DNA of 64,000 bases from Ampelocalamus luodianensis (GCA_036346255.1 CM070638.1:36828394-36892393); one strand, 5' to 3'. Positions 1-12,045 are shown, counted from the stretch's first letter. A program made the numbers and translations. The notes: generated by a model from the letters alone, not told the origin.

Positions 1-167
1 CGCCTTGCCAGCGTGCGTGGGCCAGCTAGGCCGGCGTGAGGAGGTGCGGTGGCGGCAGACGGTCTAGGGTGGACTGGCGGAGAAGGTGAGGGTGACAGCG
101 GCTTGCGTGGAGGTGGCCAAGGGAGAAACAGATCGTAGGGGAGGATCGGCGGTGGAGTCGTCGTCCA

Positions 168-321
168 GCGTGGAGGAGGAGCCGAGGAGGGGATCCAGCA
201 TAGGGGATCCAACACGGAGGAAGGAGGAAGGTTTGTTCAAGCTCCGGAGGAGGAAAAGGGCCGGCGTGGAGGAGCTGAGGGGATCCAGTGTAGGGGATCC
301 AAAGAGGAGGAAGAAGGTCTC
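168..321. repeat. Short direct repeat with BamHI-like GGGATCC doublets
   Basis: Two related copies, at about 168-234 and 263-321, each contain a pair of GGGGATCCA words in a purine-rich GGAGGAGG context. It is a local duplication within the GC-rich start of the window. No function is proposed. Confidence 0.5.
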
Positions 322-2087
322 GGGGAGGATTTGACTCAAGCCTCAAACATTCGCTGAATTGAGCCCGAGCATAAACTTGCACCCACCAACGGTCCAATTC
401 ACCCAAGTCTAAACCAGTTTTATTTATTTTTCATGTTAAAATATTTTCAAAACATTCTATGGTAAAGACAATACAATAGCCTCAATTTTAAGTCAACTTT
501 GTATTTTGGCTAAATTCCCTAAAATCAACTTTTCAGTCTAAGCATTGACTAAGTATGCTTTTCTAATTTATTTTACTATGGTGACAAGAAAATGACAATA
601 CAAACATCAATATTGGCCATACAAAGGGGATAGATTAACTAGAAATTTAAAATAGGAATTTAAAATAACTGAATTGAATTATGCATGCAATAATAATTTA
701 AAACAGAATTAAATAATTTAAAATAATAGGGTCAATATGGTCAAAGGTATAACTTGCCTTAATGAAGGTCCTGGTAATCTAAATCTTCTGAAGGATCACA
801 CTCTCCGGAGTCGTCCAAATCTACATGCGAAAAACCATCCAAATTCAAAAAAAAATTCAAATAAATTCAAATAAGAATCAAATGAACTCCAAATTATATA
901 ATTTTAGTTTAGCTGGCTAGATCTTGATTTTAGGAAAATTTAGAAATTTGAATGAGCTCAAACGGAGTTAGGAAGCAAAAGATATGGAATTTAGAAGTTT
1001 GAAACTAAAGAAAAACCCTCAAAAGGATTTAACTGCTTAATCTGAATTATTTCCCTACTAAAAACTCGGATTATGACGCATGGTGACGTTAGCCCTCAGG
1101 ATTTCGAAAAATAAAGGAAATAAAGAAAACCCTAACACGTGGGACCCAAATGTCATTGACTTGGCTCACGGTGAACCAAGTTCACCGAGCCATAGACCTA
1201 GGTTTGAATCGAGCGGGCACAGGGGCATGTACGTGGCGCCACGCAAGCGACACGCACGCACGCACGCTAATGTGGCTGCTGAGCTGGACGCTGACTCGAC
1301 TGCCACGTCATTTTGACGGCGACGATGCTCGGTTGCGCACGACAACGGCAAACTATGGCTCGCCGACGAGAGTGAATGATCGCATTAGATAGAGGGGAAT
1401 AATGCGCACATTTGGTATCGGTTTGGGCACAAAAGGTTGTCAGAGTTGGCCGGCGGCGAGCTTTTGGCGGCGGAGATGTTCGAGCGTTGTCAAACAAGTG
1501 CGTCGGCGATGGTCCGGAGCAACGAAGGGGTCCCCGAGGAAGCTCTTGCAACGAGGATGCCGAAGGTGAATTCCACGGAGGCAGGGTGTCGATGCCAGCG
1601 GCGAAATTGAAGAAAAACCGGTGGTGGCAGCAAACCCTAAAACTTGAATTACGGTGGCGCTAAAGCTTTAGGAGGGCGGTGGCTTAGGGTTTCGGGGGTG
1701 AGATGAGAAAGGGGCACCTGAGGCTGCCTTTTATAGGGTCTGGGGTGCACCAGGGCAGCGAGATAAGGTTGCGAGTTTGGCGGCGAGTGGGGGTGATCGT
1801 GGGCGTACCGGACACAAAGGTGGGGGTGATCGTAGGGGTTGATTCAGTTGTTGCGGAGCCGTTAGATGTACGCACGTGGGAATATAGGGAGGATAAGAGC
1901 GGCACGAGCGAAGATTCGAGAAGCGACATTGTCGGGCGTTTTCGCGAAGAAGACGACTGGAGGTAGAAGATGATCTGACAAGGCGGGCCCACAAGTCAGC
2001 GAGAGCGAAAAACGTTCGAACTGAGCTAAGAAATGAAGGGTGTTGCTTGGGCCGTTGGATTAAGATCAGACAGTTCACATGGCTTGA

Positions 2088-2222
2088 ACATTTGGACCGC
2101 CGATCCTCAAATCTAGATCGGGCCGTCCAATACTGATCGGACGATCCACAAAGCCGGGAACGTTTGGACCGCCGAACGTCCAAGCTAGATCGGGCCATCC
2201 GCTTTTGATCGGACGGTCCACA
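2088..2222. repeat. Tandem duplication, about 66 bp x 2
   Basis: Two adjacent copies start at AACATTTGGACCGCCGA and AACGTTTGGACCGCCGA. Both run through CTAGATCGGGCC to a GATCGGACG(A/G)TCCACA ending. The repeat lies in the LTR region and may be part of its promoter-side sequence. Confidence 0.6.
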
Positions 2223-2341
2223 GATGATGAGAGCGAGTGCGCGTGGGAGAGGGCTGTGCGGGCCGCGCGTAAGAGAGAAATGGGTTGGGCTGAGGCTGAG
2301 ATGGGCCAAATGGGCTAAGATTTTAGGAATTTTTTTATTTT

Positions 2342-2784
2342 GGCCCCCTGATGCCCGTGAATTACAAAAATAGCTCCCGTGCCAATGTATTTGTAAATTT
2401 GGCCCCCTCCCGAGCGCGGAATGCCATGGGCACAACACGTGTCCATTTCCGCACTCGGGGGGCTGCGGCAATTCTCCGGCGCGGGGACCAGTGGCGAACC
2501 AGCGACGACAGCAGATGGTGGTGGGCCCGGGCTCTTTCCGCGCCTCCCGAACATGGAAGCTCAGTGGCCTGCCACTTCCCGCGCTCCGCCACCGCGGCAA
2601 GTGGCCGGACAACCCGTCTGTCGTGCCGTTGGCCTTGGTCCCGCGTTCGGTCACTTTTCGCCCTCCCCGACCGCAGAAGGTGACTTTCCCCACTCCCCGA
2701 CCGCGGAAGGAGATGGAGGGGGGCTACTTTTGCAAATAAAGTGGCATGGGAGCCATTTTTGCAATTTACGTGGCATCGGGGGCC
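2342..2784. mobile_element. Foldback / MITE-like element with about 66-bp inverted arms
   Basis: The left arm (2342-2408) starts GGCCCCCTGATGCC. The right arm (about 2717-2784) is its imperfect reverse complement, ending GGCATCGGGGGCC. The arms share an AATTACAAAAAT...GCTCCC pattern and enclose about 310 bp of GC-rich sequence with no recognisable coding domain. It is nested in the LTR. A target duplication could not be fixed in the T-rich left flank. It could be a non-autonomous DNA transposon or a foldback element. The arms are seen directly; the class is inferred. Confidence 0.55.
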
Positions 2785-3428
2785 AAATCCACGCTAAAGT
2801 CCAGGGCTTTAGCAGAGGTTTTAAATAGGTTTTCTAATTTAGAAATTAGATTAATTAGTTTAGGCCTTTAGAAAATAGCAGATTAAGTCCAAAAATAATA
2901 GAAACAATCACAGAAATTCCCAATGTCATTTAGGACCTAAATAAATTATTTCCAACTTAATTTTGTTATTAATTTTTTGAAAATAAATTATTTTGCTTCC
3001 AAATTAATTAGAGAAAAGCTTTTAAAATTATAGAAAATTCAAAAAAATCAAGAAAAATAATTAAATTTTATTTTTAGCCAGAAAATTAAATTTGGGATGT
3101 TACAGCCGCCGATCTCCCATCGTGGTCAATCCACCCACTGTCGCCTCGAGTCCCCGCGTGCGTCTTCGCCCTGAGCAGCAACAGCCCGAGCTGCCGCTTG
3201 GATCCCGCTCCTATGCACGACTGCCACCGCTGCTGTTGCTCGGGCCGTCGCCAGAGCCTCCTCCACACGATATGCTGCCACTGCCAGGAGGAACCCTAGT
3301 TCCCCCTATGCGCTTCTTCGGCTCTTCACAGGCCGCGTAGGAGCATTAGTGCGAGCTTGCCCAGCCCAAAAGAAAAGAAAAAAAAGGGAAAAAAGGTAAA
3401 AAAAAAAAGAAGAAGAAAAAGAAGAAAG

Positions 3429-4388
3429 ATGTCATCCTTTTCGGGCACCGTTTCTGTTCCTCACTGCCCGGTGATCTTCAATGGTCTCAATTATTGGGAC
3501 TAGTTTCAGCACATGCGCCTCCACATGCATGGTCAGCGTCTTTGGAATTTTCTCACCGGCGAGCTGCCTTGTCTGCCTCGATCTATTCCACCTGTTGAGC
3601 CTGTGCTCCCGAAGGAAGCTTCCAAAGACACTCGTCAAGAGGCATTTGCTACTTTTGAGGATACCATGGAGACTTTTCAGACTCAGTACGTTGCCTACAA
3701 GACATGGATTGATGAGGATGCCCATACCTCTGCTATTCTGGTTATGGAAGTGCATCTCACTAGGGATGTGGTTGACTTGGCCTCAGCACAGTTGATGTGG
3801 GTGCACCTACGCAACCGCTACGAGCCTTCTAGTGATTCCTTGTATCTTGTTGTTGTGCGTCAGGAGCAGTCGTCGCAGCAAGGAGATGCCATTGTGGCTA
3901 AGTTCTATGCCCAGTTGTCCGCGATATGGCATCAGATTGACTTTTTGGGACCGGATGTTTGCCACACTTGTCAGTCCTATCAGCGTCAACAGTCTCACCT
4001 GGAGCTTCGTCGGATTTACGACTTCTTGACACGTCTTCGGGCTGAGTATGAGTAGACTCGTGCTCAGATGCTGGCACGCCACCCTTGTGTGACTGTATTG
4101 GAGGCCCTTGCATATGTTCGTGCTGAGGAGATACGTCTTCGTGCTGCGGATCTACTGCCATCACCATCGTTCCCTTCGATTCTGGCAGCTTCTCCAGCTT
4201 CCACACCCGCTACGTCTTCGGCTACTCCTTCACTAGTGGTGCCTTCACTAGTGACAGCTGCTATTGGTAGGGGACTACACTGCACCTATTGCAACAAAGA
4301 TGGACATGTGGAGCAGTTCTGTTACAAGAAGAAGGATTTATGTCGTGGTGGCCGTCCTCCAAAGGGCATTGGCGGTTCCTCCTATTAG
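3429..4388 (+). pseudogene. gag: Copia-1 Gag, broken by stops
   Basis: Copia Gag packages the element RNA in cytoplasmic particles. The ATG at 3429 opens a frame beginning MSSFSGTVSVP, typical of a grass copia family. It contains the FNGLNYW motif, then helical Gag sequence including WVHLRNRYEPSSD and FYAQLSAIW. A CCHC-like zinc knuckle (CTYCNKDGHVEQFC) lies near the C-terminus. In-frame TAG stops fall at 3501-3503, 4053-4055 and 4386-4388, and the same frame continues into protease. The multiple single-base nonsense changes indicate an old, inactive copy. Confidence 0.85.
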
Positions 4389-5033
4389 AGGAGCTTCGGT
4401 GCTTTCGATTCTTAGGAGTTTCTCACACGGCTGCGTCGCATGGCTGCTTTTGCATCGTTCGGTTCTGTTGGTTCTGCTGCACAGTCTTCTAGTGAGAGGC
4501 CACCTTCTACTTTTTCTTCCTCAGGTATATCACCTTGGATTCTTGACTCTGGTGCTTCCTTTCATATGACATCTCATTCCACCAGTCTCACTTCCATTCA
4601 TCCTTTAGCTGCTCCTATCACTGTTCAGACAGTAGATGGTACCTCTTTTTCTGTCGCAGGACGAGGCACTCTTTCGATTTTCTCTTTTCATGTTCCTGTT
4701 GTTTCGCATGTTCCCAAACTAACCATGCAACTCCTATCTGCCAGTCAACTCACTGATCATGGTTGTTGTGTTGTTCTCGATTCTGATTCTTGTTGTGTTC
4801 AAGATCGACGCACGGGGACTCTAGTTGGTACTGGCTCTCGCCGCTGTGACTCACAGCGTCTCTGGGGCTTGACTGGCTTCATCTTCCTTCCGCTGCCCCT
4901 GTCAGTCTTATCACCTCCACCACCGCCTCCGCTTTTGCTGCATCCTCCACTGTGTCTTTTGCTCAGTGGCATCATCATTTGGGATATCTTTGAGGGTCAC
5001 GTCTATCTTCTTTACTTCGTCGTGGTCTTTTAG
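4389..5033 (+). pseudogene. Copia-1 protease region
   Basis: Same frame as gag. The aspartic-protease signature WILDSGASFHMT is at about 4536-4571, where DSGA carries the catalytic aspartate that cleaves the copia polyprotein. It is followed by the usual LLSASQLTDHG stretch before the integrase zinc-binding region. At least one stop (about 4410) lies between gag and this domain. The frame degrades near 4890, where the sequence shifts into the integrase portion. Confidence 0.8.
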
Positions 5034-5777
5034 TGTATGTGTCTCGTGATGCTTCTCCAAATTGTCAGGGTTGTAAGCTTGGTAAATAGCTTCAACTTCC
5101 CTATCCTTTTAGCGAGTCAGTGTCACAATGTCCTTTTCATCTTGTTCATTCCGATGTATAGGGTCCGACTTCTTTCGTTTTGAAAGAAGGTCATCGATAT
5201 TATATAATTTTTATTGATGACTTTTCTCGACACACATAGATATATACTTTATGTCATCTCGTAGTGAGGTTCTATCCATCTAGAAGAATTCTACCACTAT
5301 GATCCGTGCTTAGTTTGACTCTCCTATTCGTGTCTTTCATGCTGATTCTGCTGGGGAATACTTGTCTGGAGTCCTTCGTAGTTTTCTTGCTGAGCAGGGC
5401 ACTCTCTCTCTCACTTTTCTTGCCATGGTGCTCATGCCCAGAACGGTGTGGCTGAAAGGAAGCATTGTCATTTTCTTGAGACAGCCCATGCTCTTATGCT
5501 TCTGCTGTTCCACCACAATTCTGGGCTGAGGCCGTTTCTACTCCACTTTCCTTATTAATATTCAGCCTTCTTCTGCACTTTAGGGTGGGATCCCAGTTGA
5601 GCGTCTCTGTGGCAAGACTCCTGATTATTCTAATCTTGCCTCTTTGGGTGTGTGCTATGTTCTTCTTGCACCTCGTGAGCGCATCAAGCTGACCGTTTAG
5701 TCCGTGGAATGTATTTTAGCGCTGAGTAAGAGATATCGTTGTTGGGATCCTGTTGGTCAACGGATACTGGTTTCTCG
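5034..5777 (+). pseudogene. Copia-1 integrase, heavily degraded
   Basis: Fragments of copia integrase can be read across several frames: a GCKLGK zinc-binding piece, HLVHSDV, YYIIFIDDFSRHT, and AHAQNGVAERKH near 5430-5460. These are the pre-core and DDE-core landmarks of the enzyme that inserts element cDNA. Many stops and shifts separate them. The final piece, WDPVGQRILVSR, is cut by the solo LTR and continues exactly at 8007 as DVNFDE, a classic copia junction between integrase and reverse transcriptase. Confidence 0.75.
5773..5777. other. Target-site duplication TCTCG, left copy
   Basis: TCTCG lies directly before the TG of the inserted LTR and is repeated at 8002-8006 directly after its terminal CA. 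The 5-bp length is usual for LTR retrotransposons. Confidence 0.9.
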
Positions 5778-8001
5778 TGTAACACTTCCGCCCAACACGA
5801 AGCCCATAATGCCACTATCAATTTTAACATCATTTTATAATAAATTACAACAAGCATCTCAACGATAAAACCCACCCATGGGTCATATTAAAACAAGTAT
5901 TATGATATAACAATCATAGATAATTATTCTCTAGGAAGCATAGCAAGATAATAATCCAAGAACAACGCAAAACCACTCGAATAAAGTCTATTGAAAGAAT
6001 ATTCAACTCCAACTTATCAACTTAGGCCATTCAAAACTATCAAGTCCTAAATAAAATTCATCACTCTATAATAAAGGTTCTCATATCCAATAAATCATGT
6101 AATTGAGTGTGGGTTTGTTGTTCTAAGTGTGTTAGCCCTTCCCAAGTGGAATGTCGTCAATGGTCACCTAAAAACAACGATAAAGCAAGAGTGAGTCCAA
6201 GACTCAGCAAATAGATAATAAAGCCATAAACAATAGTTTATCAACCATAATCAAGGTTATCATCATCATCTATCTATTTAATGCCATTCTCATACTCAAA
6301 TAAGCAAGTCATATTCCAGATAGATAAATTTGCACAATTTAACAATTTACTCATATATGCGAATGCACCATCATGCTCATGCCCATATGCATCTCATTAG
6401 CTGATACCGGTATAGCAGAGTGTTCACCCGTCGATGACACACTTTATCCTTTACTCCCGTGAAGTCCCCACCAAAGTAGGATTTTATCTAGAGCACTCTG
6501 GACTAGTCATGTATCTTTTTCACCGACCTTACTGGAATAATTATATGACTTTCTCACCGACCTGACTCGTACAACTGTCGTGATGAATGTAAATGATGTA
6601 ACATCTCTAATTATTCATCAACATAATTCATCTCATTAACTCAATATATTATTCTCATTAACTCAATATCATGATCTCATGCACCCAATGTCATCAATAT
6701 CATGTATAAGAATAAGCTTAACGAAAGTATAATAAATAGCATAATAAGTAATATCAATGACAATGGCGAACAACCCATTGTTCACCACTCTACCATGTAC
6801 TTGTCTCAACTGTGTGTTGAAGGATGACGAGTGGCGATTCTTACCCCCTGATTCAGATCACCACCTAAGCATTCATCAAACACGCTAGAAAAATAATCCA
6901 AGAGTAGTACAACATTACAAAAAAAAAATTAACACAACTCCTAATTAGAACCCAAAACAATCATGTTTTCCCTCCTTGAATCCTGTTCTGTCCAAACCAG
7001 AGCAGCTATCTTTCTAAAATCATAACTTATGATATACAAGTCCAAAAATCATGATCGTATACTCTTTGGAATCCTTAAGACGATACCTACACTTTTCATG
7101 CAGATCGAAACTCCAAAATAATCTATCTTCTATTTTTAATCTACAGGTTTATGCATGCTGTCGGAACCTGACAAACTGATCAGACAACCAGCTTACAAAT
7201 TCGTAACTCAAAATTTAATCATCCGATCGACATGATTAAATATTCTACAGAAAGCTACCGAGATCCTCTACAATTCTCTAGGAGACGAAATTCCCAAATT
7301 TCACACCAATAGTATCCGAAAGTATAGTGCAACAGAAACAGCAGAATACCGATCTACTAAACGATTTCTACTGATTGCTAAACAGAAAATAAGTATCAGA
7401 ATCATCACCCTCGGAGATCAAGACGAACGCGAGATCCCAGTGATATCCTCCTCTCTTCCTCCCTTTCTCTTTCTTTCTTTCTCTTCCTTCTTTCCTTCTT
7501 TCTTCCTTGGCAACACTCACTTGCACTTAGCACAGAGGATCAGCAGTAGCAACGCAACAACAGAAACATGCAACACCCTCTCTCTACCTCACAGCTACAA
7601 AGATCATGAACACATGTGAAAGATGAAGCACAAGAGCTAACTAGCAGCAGCAGTTGCATGCAGCGCAGGAGATCGGCAGCGGTTGGCGTGGCAGAGGGAG
7701 CAGTAGCCAGTGCGGTGGCTCGGCGCTGGGTAGAGAGCAGGCAGGGTTGGGCAATGGTGCTGGGCGCTGGCGACGCAAGTAGCAGGAGGTGGTTGGCCGA
7801 CGTTGCACAAGGGCGGCAGGGGAGGCAGGGACATGCAAAGGGATGGCTAGGGTTTTGGCTAGATCCCCCTCTCCTTATGTGGGTAGCCCCCTTGGGCTAT
7901 GGTCGACGATCCTTTTTCTTTTCCTCCAAATTTCCTAATTTCATAATATTAATTCATTTTATAATTCACTAATTACTCATTTAATTAGGCGGGATATTAC
8001 A
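5778..8001. mobile_element. Solo LTR, 2,224 bp, inside copia-1
   Basis: It starts TGTAACACTTCCGCC and ends GGCGGGATATTACA, which are near-perfect inverted ends, and is flanked by perfect TCTCG duplications. No pol domains or second LTR lie inside, so it is a solo LTR left by LTR-LTR recombination of a gypsy-type element. Most of it is AT-rich. About 7440-7880 has pyrimidine runs followed by a GC-rich stretch. Removing it with one TSD copy restores the copia frame (LVSR then DVNFDE), which confirms both boundaries. Orientation is unclear because both ends look alike. Confidence 0.85.
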
Positions 8002-9369
8002 TCTCGGATGTCAATTTTGACGAGTCTTGTCCTTTCTACCCTCGTCCTTCTTCTTCCACCACTCCAGCATCTCTTGTTGAGCCACTTTCTTTCCTGACTT
8101 TTTCTACCACCCCCCATAGTCACCACACCTTCACTATCGATGTCTCCTTCACCGCTAGCGCCTCCTTCACCACCGACACCCTCTCTAGAGGCTCCTCCTG
8201 GCTTTGTTCCTTCTTATTCTCTCTACTACACTTGTCGTCCGCGAGTTGATGATTCTTATGATGTGCCATCTTCTTCTGATGGGTCATCTTCTTCGGCCTC
8301 TCCTCCTCAATATACTCTCCGTGATCGCCAGTCTATTCGGCCTCCTACGCGCTTTTATTTAGCAGCTCTTGCCGAATCGACCTCTTATCGTGATGCTGCT
8401 GATCATCAGGAGTTGCAGCATGCGATGGTAAAAGAGATTGCTGCCCTTGAGCGTACTGGCACTTGGGATCTTGTCCCTCTTCCCGCGTGTATTACTCCTA
8501 TCACATGCAAGTGGGTCTACAAGGTTAATACCTGCTTTGATAGTTCTTTTGAGCACTACAAGGCTTGTCTCGTGGCACGTGGGTTTCAACAGGAGTATGG
8601 TTACGATTATGATGAGACTTTTGCTCCTGTGGCTCACATGACCACTGTTCGCACTCTTCTTGCTGTGACGTCTGTCCAGGCATTGCATATCTCTCAGCTT
8701 GATATCAAGAATGCATTTCTCAATGGTGAGCTGCATGAGGAGGTTTATATGCAGCCACCACCGGGGTATTTTGTTCTAGAGGGTATGGTATGTCGCCTTC
8801 GCCGATCTCTTTACGGCCTTAAGCAAGCTCCACGTGCCTGGTTTGATCGTTTCTCTTCTGTTGTCACTGCAGCTGGTTTCTCTGCTAGTGCTCATGACCC
8901 TGCTCTTTTTATTCACACTTCGCCTTGTGGTCGGATGCTTCTCCTTTTATATGTTGATGATATGATCATTACTGGAGATGATTCTCAGTACATTACTTTT
9001 GTTAAGGAGCATCTTAATGAGCAGTTTCTCATGTCTGATCTGGGTTCTCTTCGCTACTTTCTTGGGGTTGAGGTTATTTCTATGCCTACGGGATTTTATC
9101 TGTCCCAAGAAAAGTATATCCAGGATCTTCTTGATCGTACTTCTCTTACTGATCAGCACACCGTTGAGACTCCCATGGAGTTTAATGTTCATCTTCGGCC
9201 CACTGATAGTGAGCCTCTTACTGATCCTACTAGCTATCACCAACTTGTTGGGAGTCTTGTTTATCTGGGTGTCACTTGTCTTGACATTTCGTATCCTATG
9301 CATATCTGGAGTGAGTTTGTTTCTGCTCCCACTCAGCTCCACTATAGTCATCTTCTTCGTGTTCTATGA
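8002..9369 (+). pseudogene. Copia-1 reverse transcriptase
   Basis: The open frame (ATG at 8140, although translation would come from the upstream polyprotein) contains the copia RT landmarks in order: CKWVYKVN, KACLVARGFQQEYGYDY, ETFAPVAHMTTVR, QLDIKNAFLNG, LYGLKQAPRAW and the catalytic YVDDMIITG (YVDD at 8949-8960), then FLGVEV. The frame ends at TGA 9367-9369, where related proteins read an arginine before the YIRGT motif. This is consistent with a CGA-to-TGA transition. The domain is almost intact, but the element around it is dead. Confidence 0.9.
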
Positions 9370-9896
9370 TATATTCGTGGAACCATCACTCGTCGTCTAT
9401 TTTTCCCTCGCTCCAGCTCTTTACAGCTCCAAGCATATTCTGATGCCACCTGGGCTAGTGAACACTTTGATCGCTGGTCTCTCTCTGTCGATTGTGTTTT
9501 TCTTGGTGGTTATCTCATTGCTTGGAAGACTAAGAAGCATACAGTAGTTTCTCATTCGACTACTGAGGCTGAGTTGCGAGCTATGGCTTTGTTGATTACA
9601 GAGGTTACTTGGCTACATTGGTTACTAGAGGATTTTGGTGTTTCTGTTTCAGTACCACTCCTATTTTGTTTGACAGTACATGGGCTATTAGCATTACTAA
9701 AGATCTGGTGAAGCATTAGCTTACAAAGCATATTGGTGTTGATGCTTCCTACATGTGGACACAGGTGCATGATCAGGTTGTTACTCTTCAGTGTGTGCCT
9801 CTAGAACTTCAGTTGGAAGACTTCTTCACAAAGGCACAGATCCGAGCTCAGCACAGATTCTATCTCTCCAAACTTTATGTTGTTGATCCACAATAA
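9370..9896 (+). pseudogene. Copia-1 RNase H and C-terminus
   Basis: After the TGA the same frame continues YIRGT, then YSDATWASE (the first RNase H aspartate), LIAWKTKKHTVVSHSTTEAEL and WLHWLLEDFGV. A frameshift near 9655-9668 moves the frame to DSTWAISITKDLVKH, where a TAG (CAG-to-TAG type) follows. The remainder, LTKHIGVDASY and DFFTKAQ, is the normal copia C-terminus and ends at TAA 9894-9896. Confidence 0.85.
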
Positions 9897-9907
9897 GTTT
9901 GAGGGGG
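9897..9907 (+). promoter_or_regulatory. Polypurine tract of copia-1
   Basis: The sequence GTTTGAGGGGG lies immediately before TGTTAGATG, the LTR start. It is the expected plus-strand priming site. Confidence 0.75.
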
Positions 9908-10038
9908 TGTTAGATGTATATTATTGCCTGTGCATTTTTCTCGTTTTATGATCACATGCATATATGCCATACATGTACTTGTATATATATTGACTCATTG
10001 ACCTCATGATGAATACAAGCGCTATTCATAGCACCATT
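9908..10038 (+). repeat. Copia-1 3' LTR, short or truncated
   Basis: It starts TGTTAGATGTATATT directly after the polypurine tract and contains ATATATATTGACTC and GATGAATACAAG, typical of short copia LTRs. It has no clear CA end before the tandem repeat begins at about 10039, and no 5' partner in the window. Confidence 0.6.
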
Positions 10039-12045
10039 TACGTCTGGAAATATAACCTTTAGACTATCTGAATTCAAACTAACAATGGGCCACTAACTTC
10101 TCAATGAATAGATTATTGCTTGACCTGGCACATACACGTGAAATAAAGCACAAATACTAACCACATGTCAGAGCTGTCATGTGTACTAGCAGAATTCTTA
10201 TGAAAGCACAGCTCAGTGTCGACTCACATAATCTTGAATTTTTTTTTGCTGAAATAGCACTGTTTGGAGCGTTATTAGCAAAAACGACATCACCGCTGTC
10301 GTTTTTGCAAAATTGCCACTTGACACTGTCCCTGAATGGCACGGACGGCTGCCGTGCCGCCACGTCACATGGTTCGCACCACCCACGATGTTCCCGCCTC
10401 GTTCGTCAACTTGAAATGCCAAGCTGCTTGAGTGTGGAGCATTTGTAGATGGTAAATAACTTATAGCCTGATCTTTTTCTTTTTTATTTTGGATTTCCTT
10501 TTCAGTAGAATTTGTAGATGGAAGAGGTGGGTATTTAGATGGTAAAATAACTCATAGCATTGCTTCTTCGTTGAGTCCATCTTGAATTATTAAGATTGAC
10601 TCAACTGCCTTTTGAGCATAGCGCTTGCTTTTCCTAATGTGAGAACTAGCTAACCCTATCCAGGTAAGTTATTCATCCTTTTCCATCTGTATTTGATGCT
10701 GTGCTTTTGGATTAGAAGTATTAACGTTACCCGTCGTCTTCCAGCTACGTCTAGAAATATAACCTTTAGACTGTCTGAATTCAGACTAACAATGGGCCAC
10801 TAACTTCTCAATGAATAGATCATTACATTGAGTGGCTTCTTTGTTACGAAAGAAAAAGCTAACCCTATCCAGGTAAGGCCACTAACTTACTTCATACTGT
10901 AATAGTCGTGAAGCTGTAATAGCAGCACTCATGTCATCTTTGGCTTATCACTTCAGGTCCAGTTATGCGAAGACTTGCGTGTCACGCATCATCGAACTTA
11001 TCGTCCGGTTCACTCCATTACAACTTGCTTGACCTGGCATATACACGTGAAAGAAAGCAGAAATACCATCCACATGTCAGAGCTGTCATGTGTGCGAGCG
11101 GAATGCTTACGAAAGCACTGCTCAGTGTCGACTCACCTAAACTTGATTTTTTTTTTCTTCCAAAATAGCATTATTTGAAGCGTTATAAGCAAAAATGACA
11201 TCACCATTGCCGTTTTTGTAAAATTGGCATTCGACACTGTCTCCGAATGGCACGGATAGCTGCCGCGACGCCATATCACCTCGTCCGCATGTCCGCACCA
11301 CCCACGACGCTCCCGCCTCGTCCGGCAGCTTGAAATGCCATACTGCTTGAGTGTGGAGCATTTGTAGATGGTAAATAACTTATAGTTTGATCTTTTTCTT
11401 TTTTATTTTGGATTTCCTTTTCACTAGAATTTGTAGATGGAAGAGGTGGGTATTTAGATGGTAAAATAACTCATAGCATTGCTTCTTCGTTGAGTTCATC
11501 TTGAATGATTAAGATTGACTCAACTGCCTTTTGAGCATAGCGCTTGTTTTTCCTAATGTGAGAACTAGCTAACCCTATCCAGGTAACTTATTCATTCTTT
11601 TCCATCTCTATTTGATGCTGTGCTTTTGGAATAGAAGTATTAAAGTTACCATCCTCTTCCATCTACGTCTAGAAATATAACCTTTAGACTGTCTGAATTC
11701 AAACTAACAATGGGCCACTAACTTCTCAATGAATAGATCATTACATTGAGTGGCTTCTTTGTTACGAATGGAAAAGCTAACCCTATCCAGGTAAGGCCAC
11801 TAACTTACATCATACTGTAATAGTTGGGTGTGAGGAGGGGCGAGTAGTCACCCGTCAAACTTACTTCATACTGTAATAGCAGCGCTCATGTCATCTTCGG
11901 TTTATCACTTCAGGTCCAGCTATGTGAAGACTTGCGAGTCACCAATCGAACTTATCGTCCGGTTCACTCCATTACAACTTGCTTGACCTGGCATAATAGA
12001 CATGTGAAAGAAAGCAGAAATACTATCCACATGTCAGAGCTGTCT
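10039..12045. repeat. Tandem repeat, unit about 918 bp, 2.4 copies
   Basis: Three units start with TACGTCT(G/A)GAAATATAACC, at about 10039, 10746 and 11664. Unit 2 is about 918 bp. Unit 1 lacks roughly 210 bp (it jumps from GAATAGAT to TGCTTGACCTGG). Unit 3 stops near 12045, after ATGTCAGAGCTGTC. Each of the first two units contains a TTTTTTTT-G(C)TGAAATAGCA...GTTTTTGCAAAATTG segment that also occurs inverted at about 29530-29640. No coding domain was recognised. It is probably part of a DNA transposon that was tandemly duplicated. Confidence 0.7.

Larger units (their letters stand above)
1..3104 (-). mobile_element. Long gypsy-type (Tekay-like) LTR, minus strand, left end outside the window
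   Basis: The block ends at 3104 with GGGATGTTACA. Read on the minus strand this is a TGTAACATCCC start, the same start as the solo LTR at 45640. On the minus strand, about 720-860 also resembles 47746-47900 (a proline/glutamate-type CCTGGAATCGTCC stretch, then CAAGTTATACCTTTGA), which places both in one LTR superfamily. No pol frame is present, so this is either a solo LTR or the outer LTR of an element beyond the window. Its 5-bp target duplication cannot be checked because the other end is missing. The GC-rich part, about 1150-2800, resembles the U3/R region of such long LTRs. Open frames here, including one of 320 codons, have no recognisable domains. Confidence 0.6.
3105..10038 (+). mobile_element. 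Ty1/copia element 1, degenerate, split by a solo LTR
   Basis: Gag, protease, integrase, reverse transcriptase and RNase H follow in copia order on the plus strand, then a polypurine tract and the start of a 3' LTR (TGTTAGATGT at 9908). No matching 5' LTR or tRNA primer site is visible before gag. The left side joins the minus-strand LTR at 3104/3105, so the element is 5'-truncated or rearranged. It is further split by the solo LTR at 5778-8001. Several stops and frameshifts make it non-autonomous. Confidence 0.85.

Noticed and set aside
1731..2693. Minus-strand open frame of 320 codons
   Set aside because: It crosses the LTR and the foldback element, has no domain, and is explained by high GC content with few stops.
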